A stretch of DNA of 24,022 nt, from contig JADGIZ010000130.1 of the NCBI GenBank assembly GCA_027604665.1, positions 1-24,022 on the forward strand, in the 5' to 3' direction. The stretch is from Polyrhizophydium stewartii (taxonomy: Eukaryota > Chytridiomycota > Chytridiomycetes > Rhizophydiales). The notes below the pieces were generated by a model. The model made no database searches and had not been told where the DNA came from. It saw only the letters and a program-made list of their open reading frames with translations. Made by a program: the position numbers and the translations under genes. Each line of letters starts with the position of its first letter. The first letter of the stretch is position 1. This document shows, in pieces, positions 1-9,388 of the stretch.

Positions 1-273
1 GATGGGCGGCGGGCGGGTGGCGTGGACCCACCCGCCGCCCCCGGGGCAGCACGCGGCGGTGGCGGCGGCGGCCGACACGCGGGACGCTCCACGCGGCAGT
101 TTCTCCGCACTCCGGAACATCGAAAGGGCACCGCCGCCCCACGTTCCCTTGTGCGTCACCCGCGTCAGCACGGCACAGACCAGGGTGGATGGCGCCACAG
201 GCGGATGAATGTGCGGCGATGGAGCCCTTCATTGAATCGGATCGATGCTGCAAGCGGCTGGCAGCACCCGGCG
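1..273. other. Left-edge flank with no recognisable gene
   Basis: This GC-rich sequence lies downstream of the first antiporter gene and would hold its 3' untranslated region. Open frames exist on both strands, but they are low-complexity, Arg/Pro/Ala-rich translations with no recognisable domain. I see no start, splice pattern or RNA gene that can be supported. Confidence 0.5.
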
Positions 274-2309
274 TCAGACGAGCTCGACAATCGAGCGGCG
301 TGACTCGGGCTCGGGCTGGGTCTCGGGCTCAGGCTCGGGCTCGGGCTCGCCAGCCTGGACACGGACCTCTCCCTCGGGCGTCTGCGTGGCCTCGGACACC
401 GGCGCCAGAGAAGCCGCAGTCGCCTGGCGAGCAGCCAGCATCGCAGCCAGCCCCGGCGGCGGGTTCGTGAGCGTGTCCGTGACCGTGACCGTCAGGTTCT
501 CGAGATCCAGGCCGCCGCTCTGGCCAGACGCAATGCTTGGGTTGCTCTGCAGCTGCCGCAGCTTGCGAGCCTCGCGCCACGTAGAGTGGCGCGTGATGCC
601 AAACTCGAACAGCGACACGGAGCCGCCGTGCAGCACGATCGAGCTGAGCACAATGAACGCGACGATCGGGAACAGCGGCTTCGGGTCCATCTCGAGATAC
701 ACGACGGCGATCATCGAGTAGAAGATGGCGCCGGCGCCGATCGGGCCGAACCACTGCGTGCGGCCGCACATCGCGCGTCAGCCGCCAACACCACGCACAG
801 CGGCAGCTCCAAGCAGCACCCCGCACCCCGCAAAAGAACGCCTCCTTGGTCGACTTGAGCGCAGGAATCCACTGCTTGAGCAGCATCACAATCGGAAGCC
901 GGCGGAAAAGCAGCAGCAGCAGCGCAGCAACAACGAGCTTCCACACAGGAATGCCAGGAAACTCGCTCCACGGAATCAGCGTGCCAAAGAAGATGAAATA
1001 TGTCATGTTGAAGATCGAGTCGAGAATCTCCTGGATGTTGGACTCCTCGACTTTGCGGTTGAACCAAAGGTCCCACGACAGGACAGAGCCGACGACAAAG
1101 CAGCCGAGAATGTCGTCGACGCCCATGAGCGACATGGCACCCATGGTCAACAGCGCGATGGCAAGGAACGAGCCGAGCATCGCCTCCTTGTCGATCCAGC
1201 CGCTGCGATCTGCGTACTTGAGCGCCTTGCGGGCCGCATAGCCAATCGCGATGCCAAGCACGACACAGAGCAGGATCTGGTAGACCACGACGTTGAGCAG
1301 CCAGTATGCGACGCCCTGGCCGGCGTTGCCCAGGCGCCACAGGTACAGCGGCAGGAACACGAGCGGCAGGCCAAGACCGTCGTTGGCGGCGCTGGAAAGA
1401 TCGCACAGCGCAGCGTCAGCACCGGCATGAGCCCCAAAGCAAAACCATGCGAGCGAGACGCACCTCTCGGCCGAGATCAGCAGGCGGACGTGGTACGGAA
1501 TGTGCTTCTCGGCAAACTTGCCCTTGACGATCGAGTTGGCAAGCACAGGATCCGTCGGCGTGACGCATCCAGCAAGCACAAGCGAGAACGCCCAGTCGAA
1601 GCCAAACACGGCCCAAACAATCAGCGCGCTCGACAGCCACATGTAGATCATGACCGGCCCGAGCAGCATGCCGACGCTCTTGGCCTCCTTCCACAGGTAG
1701 TTGCCCGGCAGCGCGATGCCGGCAATCAGACACTGCAGCGCAATGACGACGCGCGAGACTTCGAGCACCGCGTCGTGCACGCTGTCGCCAAACAGGTCCT
1801 CGGGGGCAAACAGCTTGCCCGCGATCGGGCCAATGATGATGCCAAAGAACGTCGCCACCATGGCCTCGGACATGTACATCCGGTCCTTGACAATCAGCGA
1901 CACGAGGCCAAAGAAGGTGATGAACGCGCCTGAGCGAGACGATGACAAGCGCGGGGCAGCGGTGCGAGTGTCGTGCGGCCATGTTTGTCAGCATGCGGCG
2001 TGTGTTTGGGGCGGGGGAGGGGGCAGCGGCAGGCAGGGCTTTGATCCGGCACTGGCCGTGTGCAAGACGACATCATGCGAGTGTGCGTGCGTGCGTGCGG
2101 GGATCGGGGGCGAGCGATCGGGGTGCGGGCGACCGCCACTCACCGAGCATGAGGTATATCATGTGCGTCGTGCGCAGGCGCTCGTCGCTGGGGATGAGCT
2201 CCTCCCAGTGGCCGCCGGGCGGAGCCGCAGCGGCAGACGCCGTGCCGTTGATGGCGGACTCGGCCACTCGGGCGAGGCCGAGGGCAACAGACGCAGCAAC
2301 GGCAGACAT
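274..2309 (-). CDS. Na+/H+ antiporter, CPA1 fungal NHA type, tandem copy 1
   Basis: Predicted plasma- or endomembrane antiporter exchanging Na+ (possibly K+ or Li+) for H+. The model has four exons, complement(274-753, 827-1391, 1464-1929, 2144-2309), giving 558 residues. Introns are 73, 72 and 214 nt, with donors GTGCGG, GTGCGT and GTGAGT. The junctions restore family signatures that no single frame contains: YLMLGAFITFFGLVS, ISAESAANDGLGLPLVF and FFCGWFGPIGAGAIFYSM. The CVTPTDPVLANSIVKGKF segment and the ND pair of AESAANDG match the ion-binding core of fungal Nha1/Sod2 proteins. About twelve hydrophobic segments are visible. The tail after the last membrane segment is short and ends in an EP-rich run, so the protein is closer in size to S. 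pombe Sod2 than to the long yeast Nha1. The start at 2309 is the only in-frame ATG ahead of the conserved HWEEL-PSD segment. The substrate ion cannot be decided from sequence. Confidence 0.9.
304..355. repeat. GGGCTC-type hexanucleotide repeat inside antiporter 1 tail
   Basis: Imperfect tandem GGGCTC units on the plus strand encode the Glu-Pro run EPEPEPE in the cytoplasmic tail of antiporter 1 on the minus strand. Antiporter 2 lacks it. It is a likely length-variable coding microsatellite. Confidence 0.6.
586..820. repeat. 235-nt block identical to 3643-3877 (antiporter paralogs)
   Basis: By direct base-by-base comparison, 586-820 equals 3643-3877 at a constant offset of 3057. The block covers the 5' part of exon 4 (586-753) and the first 67 nt of the adjacent 73-nt intron. 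The only intron difference is at 821 (C) versus 3878 (A). Similarity continues with few mismatches to about 920. Sequence outside, including the tails, exon 1 and the other introns, is clearly diverged. Confidence 0.9.
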
Positions 2310-3273
2310 GGCTGGCGGTGCTTGCTGGTGGTGTTGGTGGTGGTGGCGGTGGTAGTTTTGAAGTTGGTGTTCGCGGGGCGGGGGGTACCCTTACGAAGAG
2401 AGCCGCCGGTGTAGCGTGGAGATCGACGGCGGAACTCGGCTCTCGTGGATCAAGCACCAGCGTTCAGCGGCAGGTGCTTGGTCAATGAAAAACTTGGGCG
2501 GCGGCACGGGGGACGCTTGCAAAGGAGAAGGCCTGCGGCTGCGAGGTGGAGTGGCCGAGACGGGGTGGGGTGTTGAACGTTGCGGACGGCGGACTGCTCG
2601 AGACTCGATGGGCGAGCGGGCCGGATTGAGCCTTTGTTAGCACGAGACGGCCGGGCGGGCGACAACGGCGACTGCAGCGGGTCCCGGAATGGTGGGCGTG
2701 GCGACGGGGGTGTGCTGGGCGGGCGTGGTGGCGGCCTGGCAAGGGTGTTTGGCGTGCGTGGCGGGCACCGAGGCGGCGGGCGGCTGTGGGCGGCGAGCGA
2801 GCGAGGGGTTCGGCTGACGGGAGCGGTGGAGCGGCGGCGGCTGGTGCGGATGCGGCTTGGCGGCAATCGACGCTGCGGGTGCGTCGAGGCGGGTCGGTGG
2901 GATACGGGACGGTGGGATGCGGGACGGCGGAGTGCGGCGCAGGCGGTGGCTCTGAGCGGCGGCGGGCGGTGTGGGCGGACAGGCGCAAAGGCAAAGGTCG
3001 TGGTGGACGCCGCTCGCCGAAAGGGCGTCTTTCCGCCGGCCAATCAGCGCGGCGGCCAACCAGCGCGAATGGCAACGTGCGCCGCGGTGACGCCGCGATT
3101 GGTCCTGCAGGCGGCGGAACTCACACCAACACCGTCACGTCACCGGCAGATGCCGCCGGCGGGAGACACAACACAGAATCGACCAATCTATTGACTGCGC
3201 CGATCCGCGTCGTGGTGGCGCGGCGATGAGATGACAGATGAGTGCGATGATGAGCGGGATATGGAGCAGGCGG
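2310..3273. promoter_or_regulatory. Intergenic region: upstream of antiporter 1, downstream of antiporter 2
   Basis: No gene is supported here. A TGG-rich run (about 2326-2352) lies directly upstream of the antiporter 1 start, in its probable 5' leader. A 15-bp direct repeat of the form TGGGATRCGGGACGG occurs at about 2898-2928. CCAAT pentamers occur at 3040-3044 (plus), 3098-3102 (minus) and 3183-3187 (plus). A CRE-like GTCACGTCA lies at 3134-3142. These may belong to the antiporter 1 promoter, but they are far from its ATG (over 700 nt), so their role is uncertain. The long overlapping open frames here are Pro/Arg/Ala-rich and look non-coding. Confidence 0.4.
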
Positions 3274-5312
3274 CTATGCCTGCGAGGCGACCGTCTTGCT
3301 GCCCGCGCCGCTGCTTGCGATGCCGCTGGCGTTGCTCGGCTCGCCGGCAGCGGCGGCATCGTCGGTCGTCTCGTCGGCGGCAGCAGGGCCAGCGTCGTCG
3401 ACAGGCTTGTCGGCGCTGGCGTCCGTCTCGGCATGGGCATGGTGCAGGTCGGACGTGTCGACGGCCTTGGAGATCGACATGGCGCGCGGACGCATCGGCG
3501 GCGAGTTGGTAAGCGTCGGCTCGGTCTCGAGCGCAGGCATGCTGATGCTCGTCTCGGAGACAATCGCCGCGCTGTTGATTTTGGCCTCCTCCGAGAGCGT
3601 GCGCTGCAGCTTGCGCTCGCGGCGCTCCTGCTTCCACGTCGTGTGGCGCGTGATGCCAAACTCGAACAGCGACACGGAGCCGCCGTGCAGCACGATCGAG
3701 CTGAGCACAATGAACGCGACGATCGGGAACAGCGGCTTCGGGTCCATCTCGAGATACACGACGGCGATCATCGAGTAGAAGATGGCGCCGGCGCCGATCG
3801 GGCCGAACCACTGCGTGCGGCCGCACATCGCGCGTCAGCCGCCAACACCACGCACAGCGGCAGCTCCAAGCAGCACCACGCACCCCGCAAAAGAACGCCT
3901 CCTTGGTTGTCTCGAGCGCAGGAATCCACTGCTTGAGCAGCATCACAATCGGAAGCCGGCGGAAAAGCAGCAGCAGCAGCGAGGCAACAACAAGCTTCCA
4001 GATCGACACATCGGCAAAGTCCATCCACGGAATCAGCGTGCCAAAGAAGATGAAATATGTCATGTTGAAGATCGAGTCGACGATCTCCTGGATGTTGGAC
4101 TCGTCGACGTGTCGGTTGAACCACAGGTCCCACGACAGGACAGAGCCGACGACAAAGCAGCCGAGAATGTCGTCGACGCCCATGAGCGACATGGCACCCA
4201 TGCTCAACAGCGCGATGGCAAGGAACGAGCCGAGCATCGCCTCCTTGTCGATCCAGCCGTGCCGGTCTGCATACTTGAGTGCCTTGCGCGAGGCGTAGCC
4301 AATCGCGATGCCGATCACGACGGCGAGGATGATCTGGTAGAGCACGACGTTGAGCAGCCAGTATCCGATGGCTTTGCCCGCGCCGGCCATGCGCCACAGG
4401 TACAGCGGCAGGAACACGAGCGGGACACCGAGGCCGTCGTTGGCGGCACTGCAGAAGCCACACAGCGCAGCGTCAGCACCGGCATCAGCCCTCAAAGCAA
4501 CCATGCAAATGAGACGCACCTCTCTGCCGAGATCAGCAGGCGGACGTGGTACGGAATGTACTTTTCTGCAAACTTGCCCTTGACAATCGAGTTGGCAAGC
4601 ACAGGATCCGTCGGCGTGACGCATCCAGCAAGGATCAGAGCAAACGCCCAGTCGAAGCCAAACACGGCCCAAACAATCAGCGCACTCGACAGCCACATGT
4701 AGATCATGACCGGCCCGAGCAGCATGCCGACGCTCTTGGCCTCCTTCCACAGGTAGTTGCCCGGCAGCGCGATGCCGGCAATCAGACACTGCAGCGCAAT
4801 GACGACGCGCGAGACCTCGAAGATGGTCTTGTGCAGGCTGTCGCCAAAGAGATGCTCAGGGACAAACAGCTTGCCGGCGATCGGGCCGATGATGACGCCG
4901 AACGCGGCGGCGACCATGGCCTCGGACATGTACAGGCGGTCCTTGACGATATGAGAGACGAGGCCAAAAAAGGTGATGAACGCGCCTGGATGGCGGCGGC
5001 ACGAGAGAAGCGGACGGCAGTCAGCATCGGATCGAACAGGGTCTGAGAGGCCCCGCGCCAGAGGCCGGCGAACGGATGTGTGTTTGTGTGTGTGCGGCAG
5101 CACACAACATGGCGGGGCGATGCGGTGAGCCCGGGCATCTCGGGCGCCACCCCACCGAGAAGCAGGTACGTCATGTGTGCTGTGCGCAGCTCAGGGTCGC
5201 TCGGGACGAGCTCCTCCCAGTGGCTTTCGTGCGATGTCGAGTTGGTGCCGTTGGCGACGGCGTCGGCGAGACCGAAGAGTCCCATTGCGGCGGAGACGGG
5301 TGACAGTGTCAT
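3274..5312 (-). CDS. Na+/H+ antiporter, CPA1 fungal NHA type, tandem copy 2
   Basis: Paralog of the gene immediately downstream on the same strand, with identical intron positions and phases. Exons are complement(3274-3810, 3884-4448, 4520-4985, 5156-5312), giving 574 residues. Introns are 73, 71 and 170 nt. Splicing restores YLLLGAFITFFGLVS, ISAESAANDGLGVPLVF and FFCGWFGPIGAGAIFYSM. The TPTDPVLANSIVKGKF and ESAANDG motifs are intact, so both copies should transport. The first exon and the tail differ from copy 1. The tail here is rich in Asp, Ala, Ser and Thr, with a DLHHAHAETDAS stretch, rather than EP repeats. The start at 5312 gives an N-terminus matching copy 1 from the HWEELVPSD segment on. 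The open frame continues upstream without a stop to about 6134, but that part is low complexity and is taken as leader. The first intron contains a short GT-rich run (5077-5095). Confidence 0.9.
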
Positions 5313-6224
5313 CTTGCGCAGGCGATTGCGGCTGGCGGTGGCTTGCGCGTCAGGGAATGCGGATGATGCTGGACAGAAGCAGGCGCTATTGCGTGGCGCT
5401 GGAGTGTGCGGCCGTGGCGAGCGCGGGAACGGGCGAGGGTGCAGGCGCGGGCGGGGGCTGGAGGACCGGAATCGCGGAGGCTTGGCTCTGCGGGTGCACG
5501 GCGTATGCAGGGGTCGGGAATCGGCCGACGAGGCGTCGCTGGCGAGGCGGCCGCGATGGCGCGCAACATGGGGCAGGCGTTGGCGGTCGCACGGCGCGGC
5601 ATCGCCAACCACATCCAGACAGGGCAACGCACGAGAGGCGCGGTTTGCTGAACGCTCAGGCGGCAAGAGTGCCTTCAAGGGGGGGCGGCAGCCGGTTGAG
5701 GAGAATTCCGGCGGAATAGAGCAAGGTCGCCGGCAAGTGCACTGGGCGGGCGGCGGCACTTTTGAAGAAAACCGCTGGCCCTGTCGGCCGCCCGCCGATC
5801 CATTGGTTGCAGCCAGCAGTGCCGGCACGTGTTGCCAGGGCGAGATCTGATTGGCGGGGCGGCTCGGCGCGTGCGGCGCAAAGGACGGCGATTGGGCCGC
5901 GCTCGGCCGGCTCGGCGGGGCGAGGGCAAGGTGCGGCGCGCATGACGGCCGCGTCAGGGTGAGCGTTCGTGAGCAGGGTTGTGGGCCGGAGCAACTCGGC
6001 TTGCTCGGCTTGTCGGAGAGACCACGATGAGCCGACGTGCGATGGAAGTGCGATGGACGCGCGATGGGCGGACGGCTCGTGGCTCGGCGAGATGCGGCAC
6101 CACGGGCCGAGTGTTGCCGGGGACTCTGGCCCACTGAGCACTCGACGCGCGCGTGACTGCATGCCGCAGCACAACATGTCGTTTATTGTCCTAGCAGGGC
6201 ACCATGGGTGGCACGAGCGGCCGC
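5313..6224. promoter_or_regulatory. Intergenic region upstream of antiporter 2, with three CCAAT boxes
   Basis: No gene is supported. Three ATTGG pentamers (CCAAT on the minus strand, the coding strand of antiporter 2) lie at 5802-5806, 5850-5854 and 5891-5895. They are spaced 48 and 41 nt apart and sit 490-583 nt before the antiporter 2 ATG. A cluster in one orientation is compatible with a HAP/NF-Y-type upstream element, but this is inference. The right end should contain the MTAP 3' untranslated region. Confidence 0.4.
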
Positions 6225-7142
6225 CTACTGGAGGTTGGGCAGGATGTAGCGGAGCTTGTTCATGACCTCGGCGCTGCGCTTCTCGGGAGAAGTCATGACG
6301 GCGTACGTGGACGCGTTCTGGAGCTCCTTGACGCTCGTGAGCGTGCCGTTGGCAAGGGCCTCCTCGACGCGCGGGAGCGCATCGACGAGCAGGCGCTTGG
6401 CGTTGTCGGCGTTGGCGTGCAGGTTGCCGATGACGTACGCGGTCGTGACGGCCTCCTCCTCCTCGCGCCAGCAGTCGTAGTCGGTCGACATGCACACCAT
6501 CTGGTACGCGATCTCGGCCTCGCGCGCAAGCTTGGCCTCGGGGATCACGGACATGTTGATCACGTCGCAGCCCCACGACCGGTAGAGGTGCGACTCGGCG
6601 CGCGTCGAAAAGGCCGGGCCTTCCATGCACACGAGCGTCTTGTGCTTGTGGATCTTGGCCTTCTCGCAGGCGCGCTCGGCCGAGGCGAACAGCAGGTCGC
6701 CGAGGTCGCTGGAGAACGGGTCCGCGAACGAGACGTGGCCGACGGCGCCCTTCTCAAAGTAGGTGCTGTCGCGGATGCCCTTGGTGCGGTCGATGATCTG
6801 GTTGGGGATCACAAAGTCGCGGGGGGCAATCTCCTGGCGCAGCGAGCCCACGGCCGAGAAGGCGATGATGACCTTGACGCCAATGTGCTTGAGCGCGGCG
6901 ATGTTGGCGCGGCTGGGCACCTCGGACGGCGTGAGGTAGTGGCCGCGGCCGTGGCGCGCCAGGAAGGCGATGCGCTTGCCGCTCGGGGTCTCGGAGATGA
7001 CAATGTGGTCCGACGGGTGGCCCCACGGCGTCAGCGGGTTGACCTCGCCAACGACCTTGAGGTTGTCGAGGTTGTACAGGCCGGAGCCGCCAATGACGGC
7101 GATCTCGACGCCCGAGACGGATTCGAGGAGCGGGGCGGACAT
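6225..7142 (-). CDS. MEU1: S-methyl-5'-thioadenosine phosphorylase
   Basis: Cleaves 5'-methylthioadenosine with phosphate to adenine and 5-methylthioribose-1-phosphate, the entry step of the methionine salvage pathway in cytosol or nucleus. It has one uninterrupted exon of 305 residues, in the range of the family. Signatures visible in order are GGSGLY (residues 18-23, phosphate loop), ARHGRGH (62-68), PSRANIAAL (76-84), SAVGSL (96-101), IIDRT (116-120), CMEGPAFSTRAES (172-184), INMSVIPEAKLAREAE (195-210) and TDYDCW (220-225). Together these identify the MTAP/PNP class II trimeric phosphorylases. The residue after INM is Ser, where Thr is common. The start at 7142 places GVEIAVIGGSGLY near the N-terminus as in relatives; an upstream in-frame ATG at 7175 is less likely. 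The gene diverges from 7737 across a 594-nt gap. The symbol follows the yeast ortholog. Confidence 0.95.
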   Translation of the reverse strand: MSAPLLESVSGVEIAVIGGSGLYNLDNLKVVGEVNPLTPWGHPSDHIVISETPSGKRIAFLARHGRGHYLTPSEVPSRANIAALKHIGVKVIIAFSAVGSLRQEIAPRDFVIPNQIIDRTKGIRDSTYFEKGAVGHVSFADPFSSDLGDLLFASAERACEKAKIHKHKTLVCMEGPAFSTRAESHLYRSWGCDVINMSVIPEAKLAREAEIAYQMVCMSTDYDCWREEEEAVTTAYVIGNLHANADNAKRLLVDALPRVEEALANGTLTSVKELQNASTYAVMTSPEKRSAEVMNKLRYILPNLQ

Positions 7143-7736
7143 GCTATGTGCGAGGGAGCGCGTGTAAGTGTGCAAGCGGCGTTCGGCGGCGGGCGATCGC
7201 AGCGGGGGGGGAGCAGGCGCTGTCGCCGGCGCCGAGGCGGCGGGCTTCTTTATCGTCGCAGCGCAGCGCGCTGTGAATCAGGCTTACGAGGCGGCGGGCC
7301 AGCGCGCGGTGCGGCGGCGGCGCGGCCCCGTGCCGCGGATGCGCGGTGCACACACGCTCTCCCGGCCGCACCGGTTGCCCGCGCACGCAGCGGCCCCCGC
7401 CTCGCCCGCGCGGCGCCGTTCCCGCGCGGCGCAGCGTCCCGCCGGCGGACGACGCACCTTGGGCGATTACGTGATGGGCCTGATTGCATCATCCTCGGCC
7501 GCCCACACCCCGCTCGTCCTCAGGAGGCGCGATCGGGCGGCGAGCCGTCCAAGGCCGCGCCGCCGAGGACGCCACGGCCGGCCCCGCACCCCGGCCTCTC
7601 GGGATCGTCGCTGAGAGAAACGCTGCCTGACAGTGCGTCCACCTCGTATCTATTGGCGTGAGAGTCGGATGACACCGGCCGAGCACGCGGGAGGCAGCAT
7701 AACTCGTTCAAGCGATACACAAGCACTTTCCCTGCA
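7143..7736. promoter_or_regulatory. Divergent intergenic region between MTAP and the 106-residue gene
   Basis: This should contain promoters for both flanking genes. Visible candidates are an ATTACGTGAT bZIP-like site near 7466-7475 and a minus-strand CCAAT (ATTGG at 7652-7656) about 80 nt ahead of the ATG at 7737. No convincing TATA box is seen, and no open frame here resembles a protein. Confidence 0.35.
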
Positions 7737-8057
7737 ATGGACCGAATTCCAGTGCACAACCACGGGCCTGCCCGCATCGTCGGCGACGACTGGGACCTCG
7801 GTCCGCACCGGGTCATCGGCGCCATCGACCTCAAGACCCAGCGCATGACCGAGAAGATCATGAAGCAGCGCGCTGCCGAGGAGCGCCGCCGCCAGCAGGA
7901 GCTGCTCGGCCAGACCGGCGGCCAGGGTGCGGGCGACAGCAGCGGCAACGCCGACGGCGGCCTCAACCCCGCCGGGCTGCTGAGCAGCGTTCCGAGCGGG
8001 CCCCGCCCCGGCGAGAGTGGCTTCACCGAGACATCGACCATCCCCGACACCCTGTGA
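7737..8057 (+). CDS. Small uncharacterised protein, 106 residues
   Basis: Single open frame starting MDRIPVHNHGPARIVGDDWD. I do not recognise the family. The first 55 residues look like a genuine, non-repetitive protein: a WDLGPHRVIGAIDL segment is followed by a basic, probably helical stretch (TQRMTEKIMKQRAAEERRRQQELL). The last 45 residues are Gly/Ser/Pro-rich and probably disordered. There is no signal peptide or membrane segment. Codon use and GC-rich third positions resemble the neighbours. The stop lies only 4 nt before the ATG assigned to the next gene on the same strand. That is unusually tight for a eukaryote, so one of the two models may be incomplete, or this could be a 5' exon or upstream frame of that transcript. 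Confidence 0.5.
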   Translation: MDRIPVHNHGPARIVGDDWDLGPHRVIGAIDLKTQRMTEKIMKQRAAEERRRQQELLGQTGGQGAGDSSGNADGGLNPAGLLSSVPSGPRPGESGFTETSTIPDTL

Positions 8058-8061
8058 ACGA

Positions 8062-9164
8062 ATGAAGACCCGTTCCGCCCGCCCCGCTGTGCGACCCCCA
8101 TACCGCACCGCCGCCCTGCCCGTGCGCTGTGTTGTCGACAACGCAGCACTTGCCGCCATTGCCGACATGTCGCAGACGGCCGCCGCCCTCAACCTGACGT
8201 CGTCGACGTGGACGCTCGACATGGCGGCGCTGGCGGCCAGCTCGCCGCTGTCGTCCAGCGCCGCATGGGGAGCCATGCAGCGCTTCTCGGGCGGCAGCCT
8301 GTCCATCGCCCAGGACCCCACCGCGCCGTCGTCCAAGGTGCTGCAGGTGTCGTTCCCGCGCGGCAGCTACCAGTCGCCGACGGCCGCCAACAGCGGGCCC
8401 AGCGGCGGTGGGGCCCAGTTCTACTTCAACCCGCTCGGCAAGAACGCCGGCAGCCTGCGTGCCCTGCTCGAGTACGACGTCTATCTGGCACCCAACTTTG
8501 AGTTCAACAAAGGCGGCAAGATGCCCGGCCTGTTTGGCACGGACGGCTCGTTCGGCGGAGTCTGCGACGGCAGCAACCAGGCGGATGGCACCACTTGCTG
8601 GAGCGTCCGTCTGATGTGGCGTGCCGGCGGCAACGGCGAGGTGGGCTGCCCTGTGGTGTCAACTGCACTTGCGTGAGCTCTGACGCATCCTCGCGCAAGG
8701 CGTACGGCTACATACCAGTCACGCAAAACGACGGCATCTGCTCGTCGTCCAACTCTTATTGCTCCGCAGACTTTGGCACCAGCATCTCGCGCGGCTCGTT
8801 CAAGCTCGCGACCTCGGCATGGACCTCGATCGGCGTCTACGTCCAGGTCAACACGCCCGGCAAGCCGGACGGCTCCGTGGCCGTCTACGTCAATGGCAAC
8901 CGCGCGCTCTCGTTCAACAACGTCGTGTACCGCTCGTCCTCGGTCTCCGACAGCAACCTGCTCGTGCGCTCGGTCATGTTCTCCAACTTTTACGGCGGAA
9001 GCACCGCCGAATGGGCATCGCCCACAGACACGTACATGCTCTACCGCAACATGCGCTACAGCGTCTCGGACGTGCACATGAATGGAACGCGCCGCCCCGC
9101 CGCCGCCAAGGCCGTCCTCATCGCCGCGCTTGCCGCCGCCGTCTCGCTCGTGTTGTATCTCTGA
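8062..9164 (+). CDS. Polysaccharide lyase family 14-like protein with C-terminal GPI-type signal
   Basis: Predicted extracellular polysaccharide lyase-like protein (PL14 fold, a beta-jelly-roll acting on uronate polymers in characterised members). Exons are 8062-8640 and 8700-9164, with a 59-nt phase-0 intron (donor GTGGGC, branch CTGAC), giving 347 residues. Diagnostic segments are ALLEYDVYLAPNFEFNKGGK, followed by MPGLFGTDG, then CWSVRLMWRAGGNGE joined across the intron to AYGYIPVTQNDG, and finally the SVAVYVNGNRALSFNNVVYR segment. This is the pattern of the fungal PL14-like domain (GGK[LM]PGL and [GS]xRLMWR). The last residues, KAVLIAALAAAVSLVLYL, form a hydrophobic tail ending at the stop, typical of a GPI-anchor signal. 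The N-terminus MKTRSARPAVRPPYRTAALP is not a clear signal peptide, which conflicts with surface targeting, so the 5' end of the model is doubtful. Substrate unknown. Confidence 0.75.
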
Positions 9165-9388
9165 TCGCCTTGCATCTCCGCCCCCTCATGCCGCCCAGCG
9201 ACGCCGCTGGCTCCGCGTCCAGCCCCTCTGCATCTTACTAAATATGGCCGTCGGTATCTTGCTGCCGCTGCTGCCTGTATCCGCTGCCGCTGCCGCTTTG
9301 CTGTTGAGAGTTGCGCAATGTCGGTGCATGGGGCTGTCTTGGCCGATGCGACACCGACCGCTCCTTGCCTCTCGCGCAGCAACCGCCC
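9165..9388 (+). promoter_or_regulatory. Short spacer before the Cdc25-like gene
   Basis: This spacer must contain the lyase 3' end and the promoter and leader of the next gene. Apart from CTG/GCC-rich runs near 9255-9300, nothing distinctive is visible. Confidence 0.3.

Noticed and set aside
725..1933. 402-residue plus-strand open frame opposite antiporter 1
   Set aside because: It is a GC-driven antisense shadow, rich in His/Arg/Asp/Gln with no domain. An equivalent shadow exists opposite copy 2.
329..1948. Antiporter 1 as a frameshifted pseudogene
   Set aside because: The apparent frame breaks coincide with GT-AG boundaries carrying CTGAC branch sites, and splicing restores every conserved motif. 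The second copy has the same pattern.
5313..6134. N-terminal extension of antiporter 2 by 274 residues
   Set aside because: The frame is open but is Pro/Arg/Ser low complexity, absent from copy 1 and unlike any antiporter N-terminus.
6204..7661. 485-residue plus-strand open frame over the MTAP gene
   Set aside because: The minus strand encodes a complete, intronless MTAP with all active-site motifs. The plus frame is its mirror.
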